From: Clostridia bacterium
Lineage (GTDB): Bacteria > Bacillota_A > Clostridia > Oscillospirales > Acutalibacteraceae
Assembly: GCA_017397065.1 (NCBI GenBank)
Contig: JAFQKE010000021.1
Location: 1-30,395 of the forward strand
Reading direction: 5' to 3'
DNA length: 30,395 bases
Part shown: one piece after another, positions 23,987-30,395 of the stretch
Layout: each line of letters opens with the position of its first letter
Numbering within the stretch: the stretch's first letter is position 1
Translations under genes and position numbers: made by a program
The notes under the pieces: generated by a model
Seen by the model: the letters and a program-made list of their open reading frames with translations, nothing else
The model's database searches: none
What the model was told of the DNA's origin: nothing

Positions 23987-26056
23987 ATGAATAACACAAA
24001 CGAAAAATACAGTGCTCTTTTCACCCCTTGGAAGATAGGTAATGTAGAGATTAAAAACAGAATTGTTATGTGCCCAATGGGCGGAACCTCGCTTTTTGGT
24101 TGGTTTGAGCTCACAGGTTGTCATTTTGACAAAGAGGCGGCTAAATTGTTTTTAGAAAGAGCTAATAACAACGTTGGCCTTATAATACCGGGAATTGCAC
24201 CCTTGCGTGATACATTTTGGGGTAAATGGCTCTGGCAAAAACCTAAAATGTTTGAAGAGCTTAAAGAGTTTATGGATGAAATACACAAAACCGGTGCCAA
24301 GCTTTTTATTCAGTTGACGGCGGGTATGGGTCGCTCATGGGCAATCACCGAGCTTGTTGCTCCACTTCATAAAAATAAATTTACCCGTGCAATTATAAAA
24401 CCCATTATTGATACCTCCCACGAGCTTGCAAGCCCAAGCCCTCAAAAATCCCGCTGGGCACACGATATTGAGTGCCCCCAAATGACGGTGGAACAAATTC
24501 ACGAGATTATTGAAGCCTTTGCCAAAACCGCCAAGCTCTGCAAGGAGGCAGGGGTGGATGGCGTTGAGGTTCACGCCGTTCATGAGGGCTATTTGCTGGA
24601 TCAGTTTGCAATTGAATTTTTCAATAAACGTACCGACGAATACGGCGGTAGTTTTGAAAATCGTTACCGTTTTGCCGCAGAGGTTGTAAAGGCTATAAAG
24701 GAGTCTTGCGGAAGTGATTATCCGGTATCTCTCCGTTATTCTGTAGAATCCAAAATGAAGGGCTTTTGTGAGGGTGCTATGCCGGGCGAGAAGTACACCG
24801 AGGTTGGTCGTTCTATGGCCGAATCAGAAAAAGCCGCTAAATATCTTCAGGATGCAGGCTACGATATGCTTAATGCCGATAACGGAACCTATGATTCTTG
24901 GTACTGGGCACATCCGCCTATGTATATGCCTGAAAACTGCAATCTTAACGATGTTGCACATATAAAGAAATTTGTAGATATTCCTGTGGTTTGTGCAGGT
25001 AGAATGAATATGGATGCAGGTGCCAAGGCGGTCGAAGACGGTCTTATTGATGCCGTTGGTGTTGCCCGTCAGTTCCTTGTTGACCCTGAGTGGGTTACAA
25101 AGATGCTGGATGACAGAATGGAGGAAATCAAGCCTTGTATATGCTGCCATAGCGGTTGCTTTAATTTCTCCTCTTCCAAGGGTCACGCTAACACTCAGGA
25201 TTTAAGTGATACTATGGGGCTTGCAAGATGTGCTCTTAACCCCGAAACAATGCAGTCTAAAAAGTATTACGTAGCGCCGGCCAAAAGGTCTAAAAAAATC
25301 GCTGTTATCGGTGGCGGCATAGGCGGTATGGAGGCGGCAATACTCTCGGCAAAGCGTGGTCACTCGGTTACCCTTTATGAAAAAAGTGATAAGCTCGGCG
25401 GTGTATTTATTGCGGCATCCACTCCCTCCTTTAAGGAGAAGGATAGAGCCCTCATTGCTTGGTATATCCGTGAGCTTTCAAAATATCCCATCAAGGTTAA
25501 TCTAAATACCGAGGTTAAGGATGTTAAAGCCCTAGATGCTGATGAAATTGTTGTTGCAACCGGTGCCAAGGCAAAGAGAATCCCCGTACAGGGTGCTGAA
25601 AAAGCCGTTGAGGCGGTAGATTACTTGCTCGGTAACAAAGAGGTTGGCGAAACAGTTGCCGTTATTGGAGGCGGACTTACCGGCTGCGAAATAGCCTATG
25701 ATTTGTACCTTAAGGGCAAAAAACCTATTATTGTAGAAACACAGGATGACCTTATTGTAACAAAGGGAGTTTGCCTTGCAAACACCAGCTATTTGCGTGA
25801 TTTCTTTAAAACCAACAAGGTTCCCGTTTACCTTGAAACATCGCTTATAGAAATTGCAGATAACAGCGTTAAACTTAAAGGTAAGGACGAAAATACATTT
25901 AATGTAAATGTAGATTCCGTAATTCTCTCGGTTGGCTACAATTCAGATCCCTTAGTTAAAAAGGGCAGACATATACACGTTATCGGTGATGCCGAAAAGG
26001 TTGGAAATCTTCGTACCGTCATTTGGGGCGTGTGGGATAAGTGTATGAAATTCTAA
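23987..26056 (+). CDS. Old Yellow Enzyme-type 2-enoate / 2,4-dienoyl-CoA reductase family flavoprotein
   Basis: The 689-residue cytoplasmic protein has the three-part layout of 2-enoate reductase, FadH and BaiCD/BaiH proteins. The FMN barrel spans about 8-370 (KNRIVMCPMGG start; HAVHEGYLLDQF and DEYGGSFENRYRF in the usual order). A 4Fe-4S cysteine set follows: C384, C387, C391 and C415. The last part (about 430-689) has two dinucleotide motifs, AVIGGGIGGMEAA and AVIGGGLTGCEIA, for FAD and NAD(P)H. Such enzymes reduce C=C bonds next to a carboxylate, carbonyl or thioester. The gap before C415 (23 residues) seems longer than the usual 11-12. The next gene, aconitase-X large subunit, starts 29 bp downstream with its own ribosome binding site. 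The pairing suggests that the reductase acts on the alkene made by the dehydratase; the substrate is not known. Confidence 0.85.
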   Translation: MNNTNEKYSALFTPWKIGNVEIKNRIVMCPMGGTSLFGWFELTGCHFDKEAAKLFLERANNNVGLIIPGIAPLRDTFWGKWLWQKPKMFEELKEFMDEIHKTGAKLFIQLTAGMGRSWAITELVAPLHKNKFTRAIIKPIIDTSHELASPSPQKSRWAHDIECPQMTVEQIHEIIEAFAKTAKLCKEAGVDGVEVHAVHEGYLLDQFAIEFFNKRTDEYGGSFENRYRFAAEVVKAIKESCGSDYPVSLRYSVESKMKGFCEGAMPGEKYTEVGRSMAESEKAAKYLQDAGYDMLNADNGTYDSWYWAHPPMYMPENCNLNDVAHIKKFVDIPVVCAGRMNMDAGAKAVEDGLIDAVGVARQFLVDPEWVTKMLDDRMEEIKPCICCHSGCFNFSSSKGHANTQDLSDTMGLARCALNPETMQSKKYYVAPAKRSKKIAVIGGGIGGMEAAILSAKRGHSVTLYEKSDKLGGVFIAASTPSFKEKDRALIAWYIRELSKYPIKVNLNTEVKDVKALDADEIVVATGAKAKRIPVQGAEKAVEAVDYLLGNKEVGETVAVIGGGLTGCEIAYDLYLKGKKPIIVETQDDLIVTKGVCLANTSYLRDFFKTNKVPVYLETSLIEIADNSVKLKGKDENTFNVNVDSVILSVGYNSDPLVKKGRHIHVIGDAEKVGNLRTVIWGVWDKCMKF

Positions 26057-26085
26057 TCATATTATCAGATAGGAGATTTTAAAAT

Positions 26086-27360
26086 ATGATACTTACAAAA
26101 GAGCAACAAGCTATTCTTGACGGTGAAAAGGGCGAAACGCTTGCAAAGGTTATGAAAACCCTTGTTATGTATGGTAACGCTTTTGAGGCTGAAAAACTAG
26201 TTCCCATCACATCAAAGTACAATCACCTTGTAACTTCTTTCGGGCTTAAGGTTATGTCACCCGTTTATGATTTAATGCAGCAGCTTTTGGATGCAGGCGT
26301 TATATCTGAGCAAAAGTTTTCGGTTGACCCCCGTCCTTTGGATAAAAACGTGCCTGCAAACTTCTTACAGAATTTTGTGTTTAATAAATTTATGTACACC
26401 AAGCAGGATTTTTATGAAAATCAGCTTAAAGAGTTGGGACTTATAGATGATGAAGCCTTTACCTGCACCTGCTATATGGATGAGGTAGGCAATAAGCCTA
26501 AAAAGGGCGATGTGCTTTCTTGGGCAGAGTCAAGTGCCGTTGTTTATGCTAACTCTGTGCTCGGTGCAAGGTGCAACAGAAATTCCGGTATTATTGATAT
26601 TATGGGTTCTATTGTTGGTTACGTTCCTTACTTTGGACTTTTAACCGATGAGGGCAGAAAGGCTACTTGGGTTGTAAAGGTTGAAACAACTAAAAAGCCC
26701 GAGGCTCAGCTACTTGGCTCGGCTATTGGTATGAAGGTTATGGAGGATGTACCTTACGTTGTAGGTCTTGATAAATGGATTGGTAACGAGCTTAACAATG
26801 AGGCCACCGCTTACTTAAAGGATTTTGGTGCCGCAACCGCATCTAACGGTGCTGTTGGCCTTTATCATATTGAAAAACTAACTCCCGAGGCGGTAGAGCA
26901 GGGCAAAGACCTTATAGCCGATGGCGCAAAGGAATATATTATTGATGATGCTGAGCTTAAAAGGGTGCAGGATAATTATCCCGTTGTGTGGAAAAATCCT
27001 AACGCAAAGCCCAAGCTATGCTTTGTTGGTTGCCCTCATCTTTCTCTTGAGCAGCTTAAAAGTTGGACCGAGAATATTGAAAATCAGCTTAAGGCTAAGG
27101 GCAATAAAAAGGTTAAAATTCCAACCGTGTTCACCGCCGCTCCCAAGGTGCTAAAGGAGTTTGAAAAAACCGAGCACGCCGCTAAATTAAAGTCTTTTGG
27201 CGTTGTTACATCCTACATCTGTCCGCTTATGTATATGAACAATCCGCTTTGCAAAAAAATGCCGGTTATCACATCTTCCAATAAGCTCCGCACCTACACA
27301 AGTGCCAAATATTATACTGATGAAGAGATTTTAAATATAATTACAGGAGGCGACAAGTAA
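26086..27360 (+). CDS. aconitase X catalytic (large) subunit, DUF521
   Basis: The 424-residue protein has the features of the aconitase-X (AcnX, DUF521) catalytic subunit: an N-terminal LTKEQQAILDGEKG, the phrase WAESSAVVYANSVLGARCNR in the middle, and a C-terminal FVGCPHLSLEQL. Candidate iron-sulfur ligands are C163, C316 and C379. Known AcnX enzymes are dehydratases: archaeal phosphomevalonate dehydratase and bacterial cis-3-hydroxy-L-proline dehydratase. In those hydroxyproline operons, proline-specific genes usually accompany it, and none are seen here. The stop codon overlaps the small-subunit start (27360), so the two chains are made together. The ribosome binding site is AGGAG before the ATG at 26086. 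The actual substrate is open. Confidence 0.87.
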   Translation: MILTKEQQAILDGEKGETLAKVMKTLVMYGNAFEAEKLVPITSKYNHLVTSFGLKVMSPVYDLMQQLLDAGVISEQKFSVDPRPLDKNVPANFLQNFVFNKFMYTKQDFYENQLKELGLIDDEAFTCTCYMDEVGNKPKKGDVLSWAESSAVVYANSVLGARCNRNSGIIDIMGSIVGYVPYFGLLTDEGRKATWVVKVETTKKPEAQLLGSAIGMKVMEDVPYVVGLDKWIGNELNNEATAYLKDFGAATASNGAVGLYHIEKLTPEAVEQGKDLIADGAKEYIIDDAELKRVQDNYPVVWKNPNAKPKLCFVGCPHLSLEQLKSWTENIENQLKAKGNKKVKIPTVFTAAPKVLKEFEKTEHAAKLKSFGVVTSYICPLMYMNNPLCKKMPVITSSNKLRTYTSAKYYTDEEILNIITGGDK

Positions 27361-27803
27361 TGAGAACTTTTAAAGGTAGAGTAATTACGCCCGGCGAAGT
27401 TACGGCCGAGGCTATTGTAACTAAAGAGGGCTTTAATACTTTGGCCTCCTTGCAGATGGCCTTGCAGTTTGGTGATAAAGAAGTTAAGTGCGGAGACCAG
27501 AACAATAAAGACCTTCACGGCAAACCAATGCTTAACAAAGCACTTTGCTTGCCACAGACAATTGGCTCCACCACAGGTGGTCTTGTGCTTTATTGTGCCT
27601 GCGCAATGGAGAAAAACCCCGCTTGTATGCTTTTTGCAAACCATATAGATTCACTTGCCGCCGCAGGTGCCGTTTTAGCCGATGTTTGGGTAGATGGTGT
27701 TACAATGCCGGTTGTGGATTCTTTGGGCGATGAGTTTTTAGAGTACGTAAAAGACGGTATGAAAATTACCGTTAAGGCCGACGGCACAGTTGAGGTCGAG
27801 TAA
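27360..27803 (+). CDS. aconitase X swivel (small) subunit, DUF126
   Basis: The 147-residue protein matches the DUF126 swivel domain that completes the AcnX active site. It opens with FKGRVITPGEVTAEAIVTKEGF and carries the conserved glycine-rich loop GSTTGGLVLY (about 67-76), where the family places a catalytic Ser/Thr. The segment LPQTIGSTTGG is the usual family signature. It overlaps the large subunit by one base (TAATG), with the ribosome binding site GGAGG inside the large-subunit end. In some bacteria the two domains are fused; here they are separate, as in archaea. Confidence 0.87.
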   Translation: MRTFKGRVITPGEVTAEAIVTKEGFNTLASLQMALQFGDKEVKCGDQNNKDLHGKPMLNKALCLPQTIGSTTGGLVLYCACAMEKNPACMLFANHIDSLAAAGAVLADVWVDGVTMPVVDSLGDEFLEYVKDGMKITVKADGTVEVE

Positions 27804-27837
27804 CATTATATTTTAAATTCAACATTTTTAATATTTA

Positions 27838-27896
27838 TTGACATCCTCTTTTGCTTATGGTACTATATTTTATAGTATAGTCAAAAGCAAAAGGGG
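27838..27896 (+). promoter_or_regulatory. promoter and inverted-repeat leader of the VOC gene
   Basis: TTGACA (27838-27843) is followed after 17 bases by TACTAT (27861-27866), a 4/6 match for the -10. Two nested inverted repeats overlap it: CTTTTGCTT (27848-27856) with AAGCAAAAG (27885-27893), and TACTATA (27861-27867) with TATAGTA (27871-27877). The outer right arm runs into the ribosome binding site AAAGGGG (27890-27896). It may be an operator or an RNA hairpin hiding the ribosome binding site. Confidence 0.6.
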
Positions 27897-27904
27897 ATAT
27901 TATT

Positions 27905-28300
27905 ATGGTAAAAATCAATGGAATACATCACGTTGCAATAAAAGCAAATGGTGAAGAACAGTTTGAAAAAACAATTGCCTTTTATAAGGATATTTTAGGT
28001 CTTCCGCTTATAAGAAGATGGGAAAAAGGCGGCGCACTTTGTGCAATGCTTGATACCGGTGCCGGTATTTTAGAGCTTTTTTCCAATGCAGACAGCGAGC
28101 CTTTGCTTGGCCCCATTCGTCATATAGCATTCAGTGTTGAGAGTGTTGATGACTGTATAGAGGCGGTTCGTGCCGCAGGCTATGAAATTACCGTTGAGCC
28201 TAAGGATGTTGATATTCCGTCCAACCCTGCATATCCAATAAGAGTGGGATTTTGCATAGGTGCCGCAGGCGAAGAGGTAGAGTTCTTCAGCGAGAGGTAA
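27905..28300 (+). CDS. VOC-superfamily (glyoxalase/methylmalonyl-CoA epimerase-like) metalloprotein
   Basis: The 131-residue protein is a two-module vicinal oxygen chelate domain. The four probable metal ligands are visible: H9 (IHHVAI), E57 (GILELF), H73 (IRHIAFSV) and E126 (EEVEFF). The phrase EKTIAFYKDILGLPLIRRW is the typical first module helix. Family members are lactoylglutathione lyases, methylmalonyl-CoA epimerases and small ring-opening dioxygenases; the sequence alone does not decide between them. It has its own promoter and terminator, so it is not strictly part of the aconitase-X operon, but the adjacency suggests related acid metabolism. Confidence 0.83.
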   Translation: MVKINGIHHVAIKANGEEQFEKTIAFYKDILGLPLIRRWEKGGALCAMLDTGAGILELFSNADSEPLLGPIRHIAFSVESVDDCIEAVRAAGYEITVEPKDVDIPSNPAYPIRVGFCIGAAGEEVEFFSER

Positions 28301-28358
28301 GGGAGAAACTGAAGAATGTAAATGTGGATATAAAAAGAGTTAATAAGAGTTTGGATGG

Positions 28359-28394
28359 AAAAGCGTTAGAGGTTTAGGCTCTGACGCTTTTTTT
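28359..28394 (+). terminator. intrinsic terminator of the VOC gene
   Basis: AAAAGCGTTAGAG (28359-28371) pairs with CTCTGACGCTTTT (28379-28391) with one G-T pair, followed by more T residues. It lies 58 bases after the stop at 28300. Confidence 0.85.
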
Positions 28395-28504
28395 ATCTAA
28401 AAATTAAATTAGATGATTTCAAACCAATTTTCATAATACAATTTTTGGATTTTTATATCCGCAGGTTTTGTGCGGTTGTTTTTATGCCAAATAACGAATA
28501 AATA

Positions 28505-28552
28505 AAATTGGACACATCACAGGGCAAACTCCTAAAATGATGTGTCCAATTT
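28505..28552. terminator. bidirectional-type hairpin, likely terminator of the SulP gene
   Basis: AAATTGGACACATCA (28505-28519) and TGATGTGTCCAATTT (28538-28552) are perfect 15-bp arms with an 18-base loop, flanked by T runs on either strand. A second small hairpin, GGTCGATT/AATCGACC (28572-28591), lies between it and the SulP stop codon and looks like an intergenic palindromic repeat. Confidence 0.7.
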
Positions 28553-28595
28553 TTGTTTATCGATTATTTGTGGTCGATTTGTGAATCGACCCTAC

Positions 28596-30242
28596 CTATT
28601 CACAAATACTTTTAGCATACTCCAAAGCGTCATCAATATGTGGTTTAAAGTTTTCGGAGCCAACCTTATCAAAAAGGCCTGCTTTTTTAAAGCTCTGCAT
28701 AGGCTGTTCGTTTAAATGTGAAAATACAACCGTTATTCCTTTTTCAATGCAATTATCACACAAATCCTCTAAGGCGTTAAGTGCTGTGGCATCGACCGCC
28801 GGTACGCTACGCATACGGATTATAAGGCATTTGGTGTATTTTTTTGTTGTGATGTTGGCGATTCTGTCGGTCATACCAAAGAAAAGAGGACCGCTTATCT
28901 CAAAAACACGTACCGATTTAGGCACATCTGCGAGCAGTCCGGAATCGTCCTCGGTCTGTTCATACTTCCAGCCCTTTACTTCGGTTTCGTCACTCATACG
29001 CTTCATAAACAAAATGCAGGCAAGCACAATACCAACGCCAATTGCAACAACTAAATCAAAAACAACGGTTAAAACAAAGGTTAAAAGCATAACGAAAATG
29101 TCGCTTTTGGGTGCGGTTTTTATAAGTCTTAAAGCGGGTCGCCACTGGCTCATATTATATGCTACCTGAAACAAAATTGCGGCTATGGTAGGCATGGGAA
29201 TAAGAGCGGCGTAGGGCATTAAAAATACCAAAATGATAAGTAAAACAATTGCGTGCACAATGCCGGCAATGGGGGTTTTGCCTCCATTATTTATGTTGGC
29301 GGCGGTTCGGGCGATGGCACCGGTTGCAGGAATACCGCCAAAAAGTGCCGAGCCCACGTTACCAATACCCTGAGCCACAAGCTCCATATTCGAACGGTGC
29401 TTTGAGCCTATCATACCATCAGCCACAACGCAAGAGAGCAAGGATTCAATAGCTGCCAGAATTGCAATGGTAAAGGCATCGGGCAAAACGGTTCTTATAA
29501 GCTTTAAATCCATTTTGGGAATGTTAAGTGATGGGAGATTACTACTCAGCTCACCGAAGGTGGCTTCAATTGTTTTTACATTTGTGCTTTCGGGTAAAAG
29601 CATAACCATAACTGCACCTGCAATAACCGCAATAAGTGATGCAGGAATTTTTTTGCTGATTTTTGGCCATACAATAAGTATTAAAAGACTCACCGCTCCA
29701 ACAAGCACCGCCCACCAATTAACAGTGTTAATATTTTGGGCAAACGCTTCAATTTTTTCGGGGGCTTCAATGGGTGATACGCCCTTAGGGTAGACCACGC
29801 CGAAAAAGTCTTTAAGCTGACCGATTAAAATAGTGACGGCAATACCTGCGGTGAAGCCTGTGGTTATGGTGTAGGGAATAAATTTAATAAGACTACCAAA
29901 TTTAAAAATTCCCATAAGTATAAGAATTATTCCGGCTAGTATAGTTGCTATTACCAGACCTTCCATACCGTTTGCGGCAACAACGCCCGCAACAATGGTG
30001 GCAAATGCGGCAGTAGGGCCTGAAATTTGCACCTTGCTACCACCAAAGATGGAGATTAACGCACCTGCGATGATAGCGGTGTAAAGGCCGTTTACCGGTC
30101 CCACGCCCGAAGCGATTGCAAGGGCAATGGAAAGTGGCAAGGCGATAATCGCAACAATAATACCTGCCACAATATCTTTAACTAAAATGCTTGGCTTGTA
30201 GCCCTTTAGGGTGGTTACAAGCATAGGGGTAAATTCTTTCAT
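28596..30242 (-). CDS. SulP-family anion transporter with C-terminal STAS domain
   Basis: The protein (548 residues from the chosen start) is an inner-membrane SulP/SLC26 transporter. The N-terminal half has the family phrases DIVAGIIVAIIALPLSIALAIASG and GLYTAIIAGALISIFGGSKVQISGPTAAF. About a dozen hydrophobic segments extend to about residue 410. The C-terminal STAS domain (about 440-548) has VFEISGPLFFGMTDRI and the loop VDATALNAL, with Thr where anti-sigma antagonists have the phosphorylated Ser. Members carry sulfate, bicarbonate or C4-dicarboxylates; the substrate is not readable. I prefer the ATG at 30242 to the longer frame from 30269, because AAGGAG lies 8 bases before it. No carbonic anhydrase gene is adjacent. 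Confidence 0.9.
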   Translation of the reverse strand: MKEFTPMLVTTLKGYKPSILVKDIVAGIIVAIIALPLSIALAIASGVGPVNGLYTAIIAGALISIFGGSKVQISGPTAAFATIVAGVVAANGMEGLVIATILAGIILILMGIFKFGSLIKFIPYTITTGFTAGIAVTILIGQLKDFFGVVYPKGVSPIEAPEKIEAFAQNINTVNWWAVLVGAVSLLILIVWPKISKKIPASLIAVIAGAVMVMLLPESTNVKTIEATFGELSSNLPSLNIPKMDLKLIRTVLPDAFTIAILAAIESLLSCVVADGMIGSKHRSNMELVAQGIGNVGSALFGGIPATGAIARTAANINNGGKTPIAGIVHAIVLLIILVFLMPYAALIPMPTIAAILFQVAYNMSQWRPALRLIKTAPKSDIFVMLLTFVLTVVFDLVVAIGVGIVLACILFMKRMSDETEVKGWKYEQTEDDSGLLADVPKSVRVFEISGPLFFGMTDRIANITTKKYTKCLIIRMRSVPAVDATALNALEDLCDNCIEKGITVVFSHLNEQPMQSFKKAGLFDKVGSENFKPHIDDALEYAKSICE

Positions 30243-30300
30243 TTTTGTGCTCCTTATTAGCCAAAGCATTCAAACTCGAATCAGCCTTAAATGGCTATTT

Positions 30301-30395
30301 TTAGGCATCTTTAGGCTCATCAAATTTCATAGGCGGTAGCCTTATGAAATTCTCTTCACCAAAATCTACTTTAAAAATTGCACATTTAAGGTCGA
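30301..30395 (-). CDS. 3' end of an unidentified gene, cut by the window edge
   Basis: One minus-strand frame stays open from the window edge to the TAA at 30303-30301 and encodes about 30 residues with protein-like composition (IFKVDFGEENFIRLPPMKFD, then EPKDA at the end). It is too short to identify. It ends 58 bp before the SulP start in the same direction, so it may be the upstream gene of the same operon. The gap between them shows no strong promoter. Confidence 0.5.
   Translation of the reverse strand, partial: DLKCAIFKVDFGEENFIRLPPMKFDEPKDA

Noticed and set aside
24824..25186. Minus-strand 120-codon frame inside the enoate reductase gene
   Set aside because: It is antisense to conserved motifs of the flavoprotein, and its composition (many Arg, His, Cys) is typical of a shadow frame.
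26086..27803. Archaeal-type mevalonate pathway from the aconitase-X pair
   Set aside because: No mevalonate-pathway genes are adjacent, and the pair is placed with an enoate reductase instead of a decarboxylase or prenyltransferase.

Overview
The window looks like a chromosomal segment of a low-GC, Gram-positive, gut-type anaerobe of the Clostridia (Oscillospiraceae/Ruminococcaceae-like). The signs are AT-rich intergenic DNA, AGGAGG-type ribosome binding sites, consensus TTGACA-N17-TATAAT promoters, several large secreted repeat proteins, a sortase-type C-terminus, a DUF4364 protein and aconitase-X subunits. This placement is inferred from gene style, not from a marker gene. I see no tRNA, rRNA, CRISPR array, transposase or prophage gene.

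Layout. (1) 1-2390: a small XRE-type repressor gene diverges from a secreted protein with three PPC-like domains and C-terminal 21-residue wall-binding-like repeats; a palindrome and a perfect promoter lie between them. (2) 2404-5131, minus strand: a tight operon encodes an FMN-dependent oxidoreductase, a DUF4364 protein, a ROK sugar kinase and a GmhA-like SIS sugar-phosphate isomerase. (3) 5316-7082: a secreted protein has a cohesin-like domain, Cys-rich 62-residue repeats, an Ig-like domain and an FN3 domain. A 313-bp MITE-like element (7104-7416) follows it. (4) 7436-16425 and on to 23801: an AraC-type regulator diverges from a three-gene surface/glycan cluster. This encodes a 1985-residue sortase-anchored protein made of beta-sandwich modules, a lipoprotein with a clan GH-A-like glycosidase domain, and a 2432-residue secreted protein that joins the same modules to a second copy of that glycosidase domain. 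(5) 23987-27803: a probable operon encodes an Old-Yellow-Enzyme-type enoate reductase and the two aconitase-X subunits, driven by a consensus promoter inside a 42-bp palindrome. (6) 27905-28300: a VOC/glyoxalase-family protein. (7) 28596-30242, minus strand: a SulP anion transporter, preceded by the 3' end of another gene.

The most interesting unit is region 4. Two giant proteins share the same set of about 155-170-residue modules (called A, B and C here), with blocks identical at DNA level. Two paralogous glycosidase domains are delivered on different anchors: a lipid anchor and a multimodular secreted chain. The non-enzymatic giant carries a sortase signal. I infer a dedicated cell-surface system for binding and cutting one complex glycan, under AraC control; the glycan is unknown. 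Region 5 suggests a dehydration-then-reduction route for a hydroxy-acid, also with an unidentified substrate.

All family assignments rest on reading motifs and domain order by eye; no database search was run.
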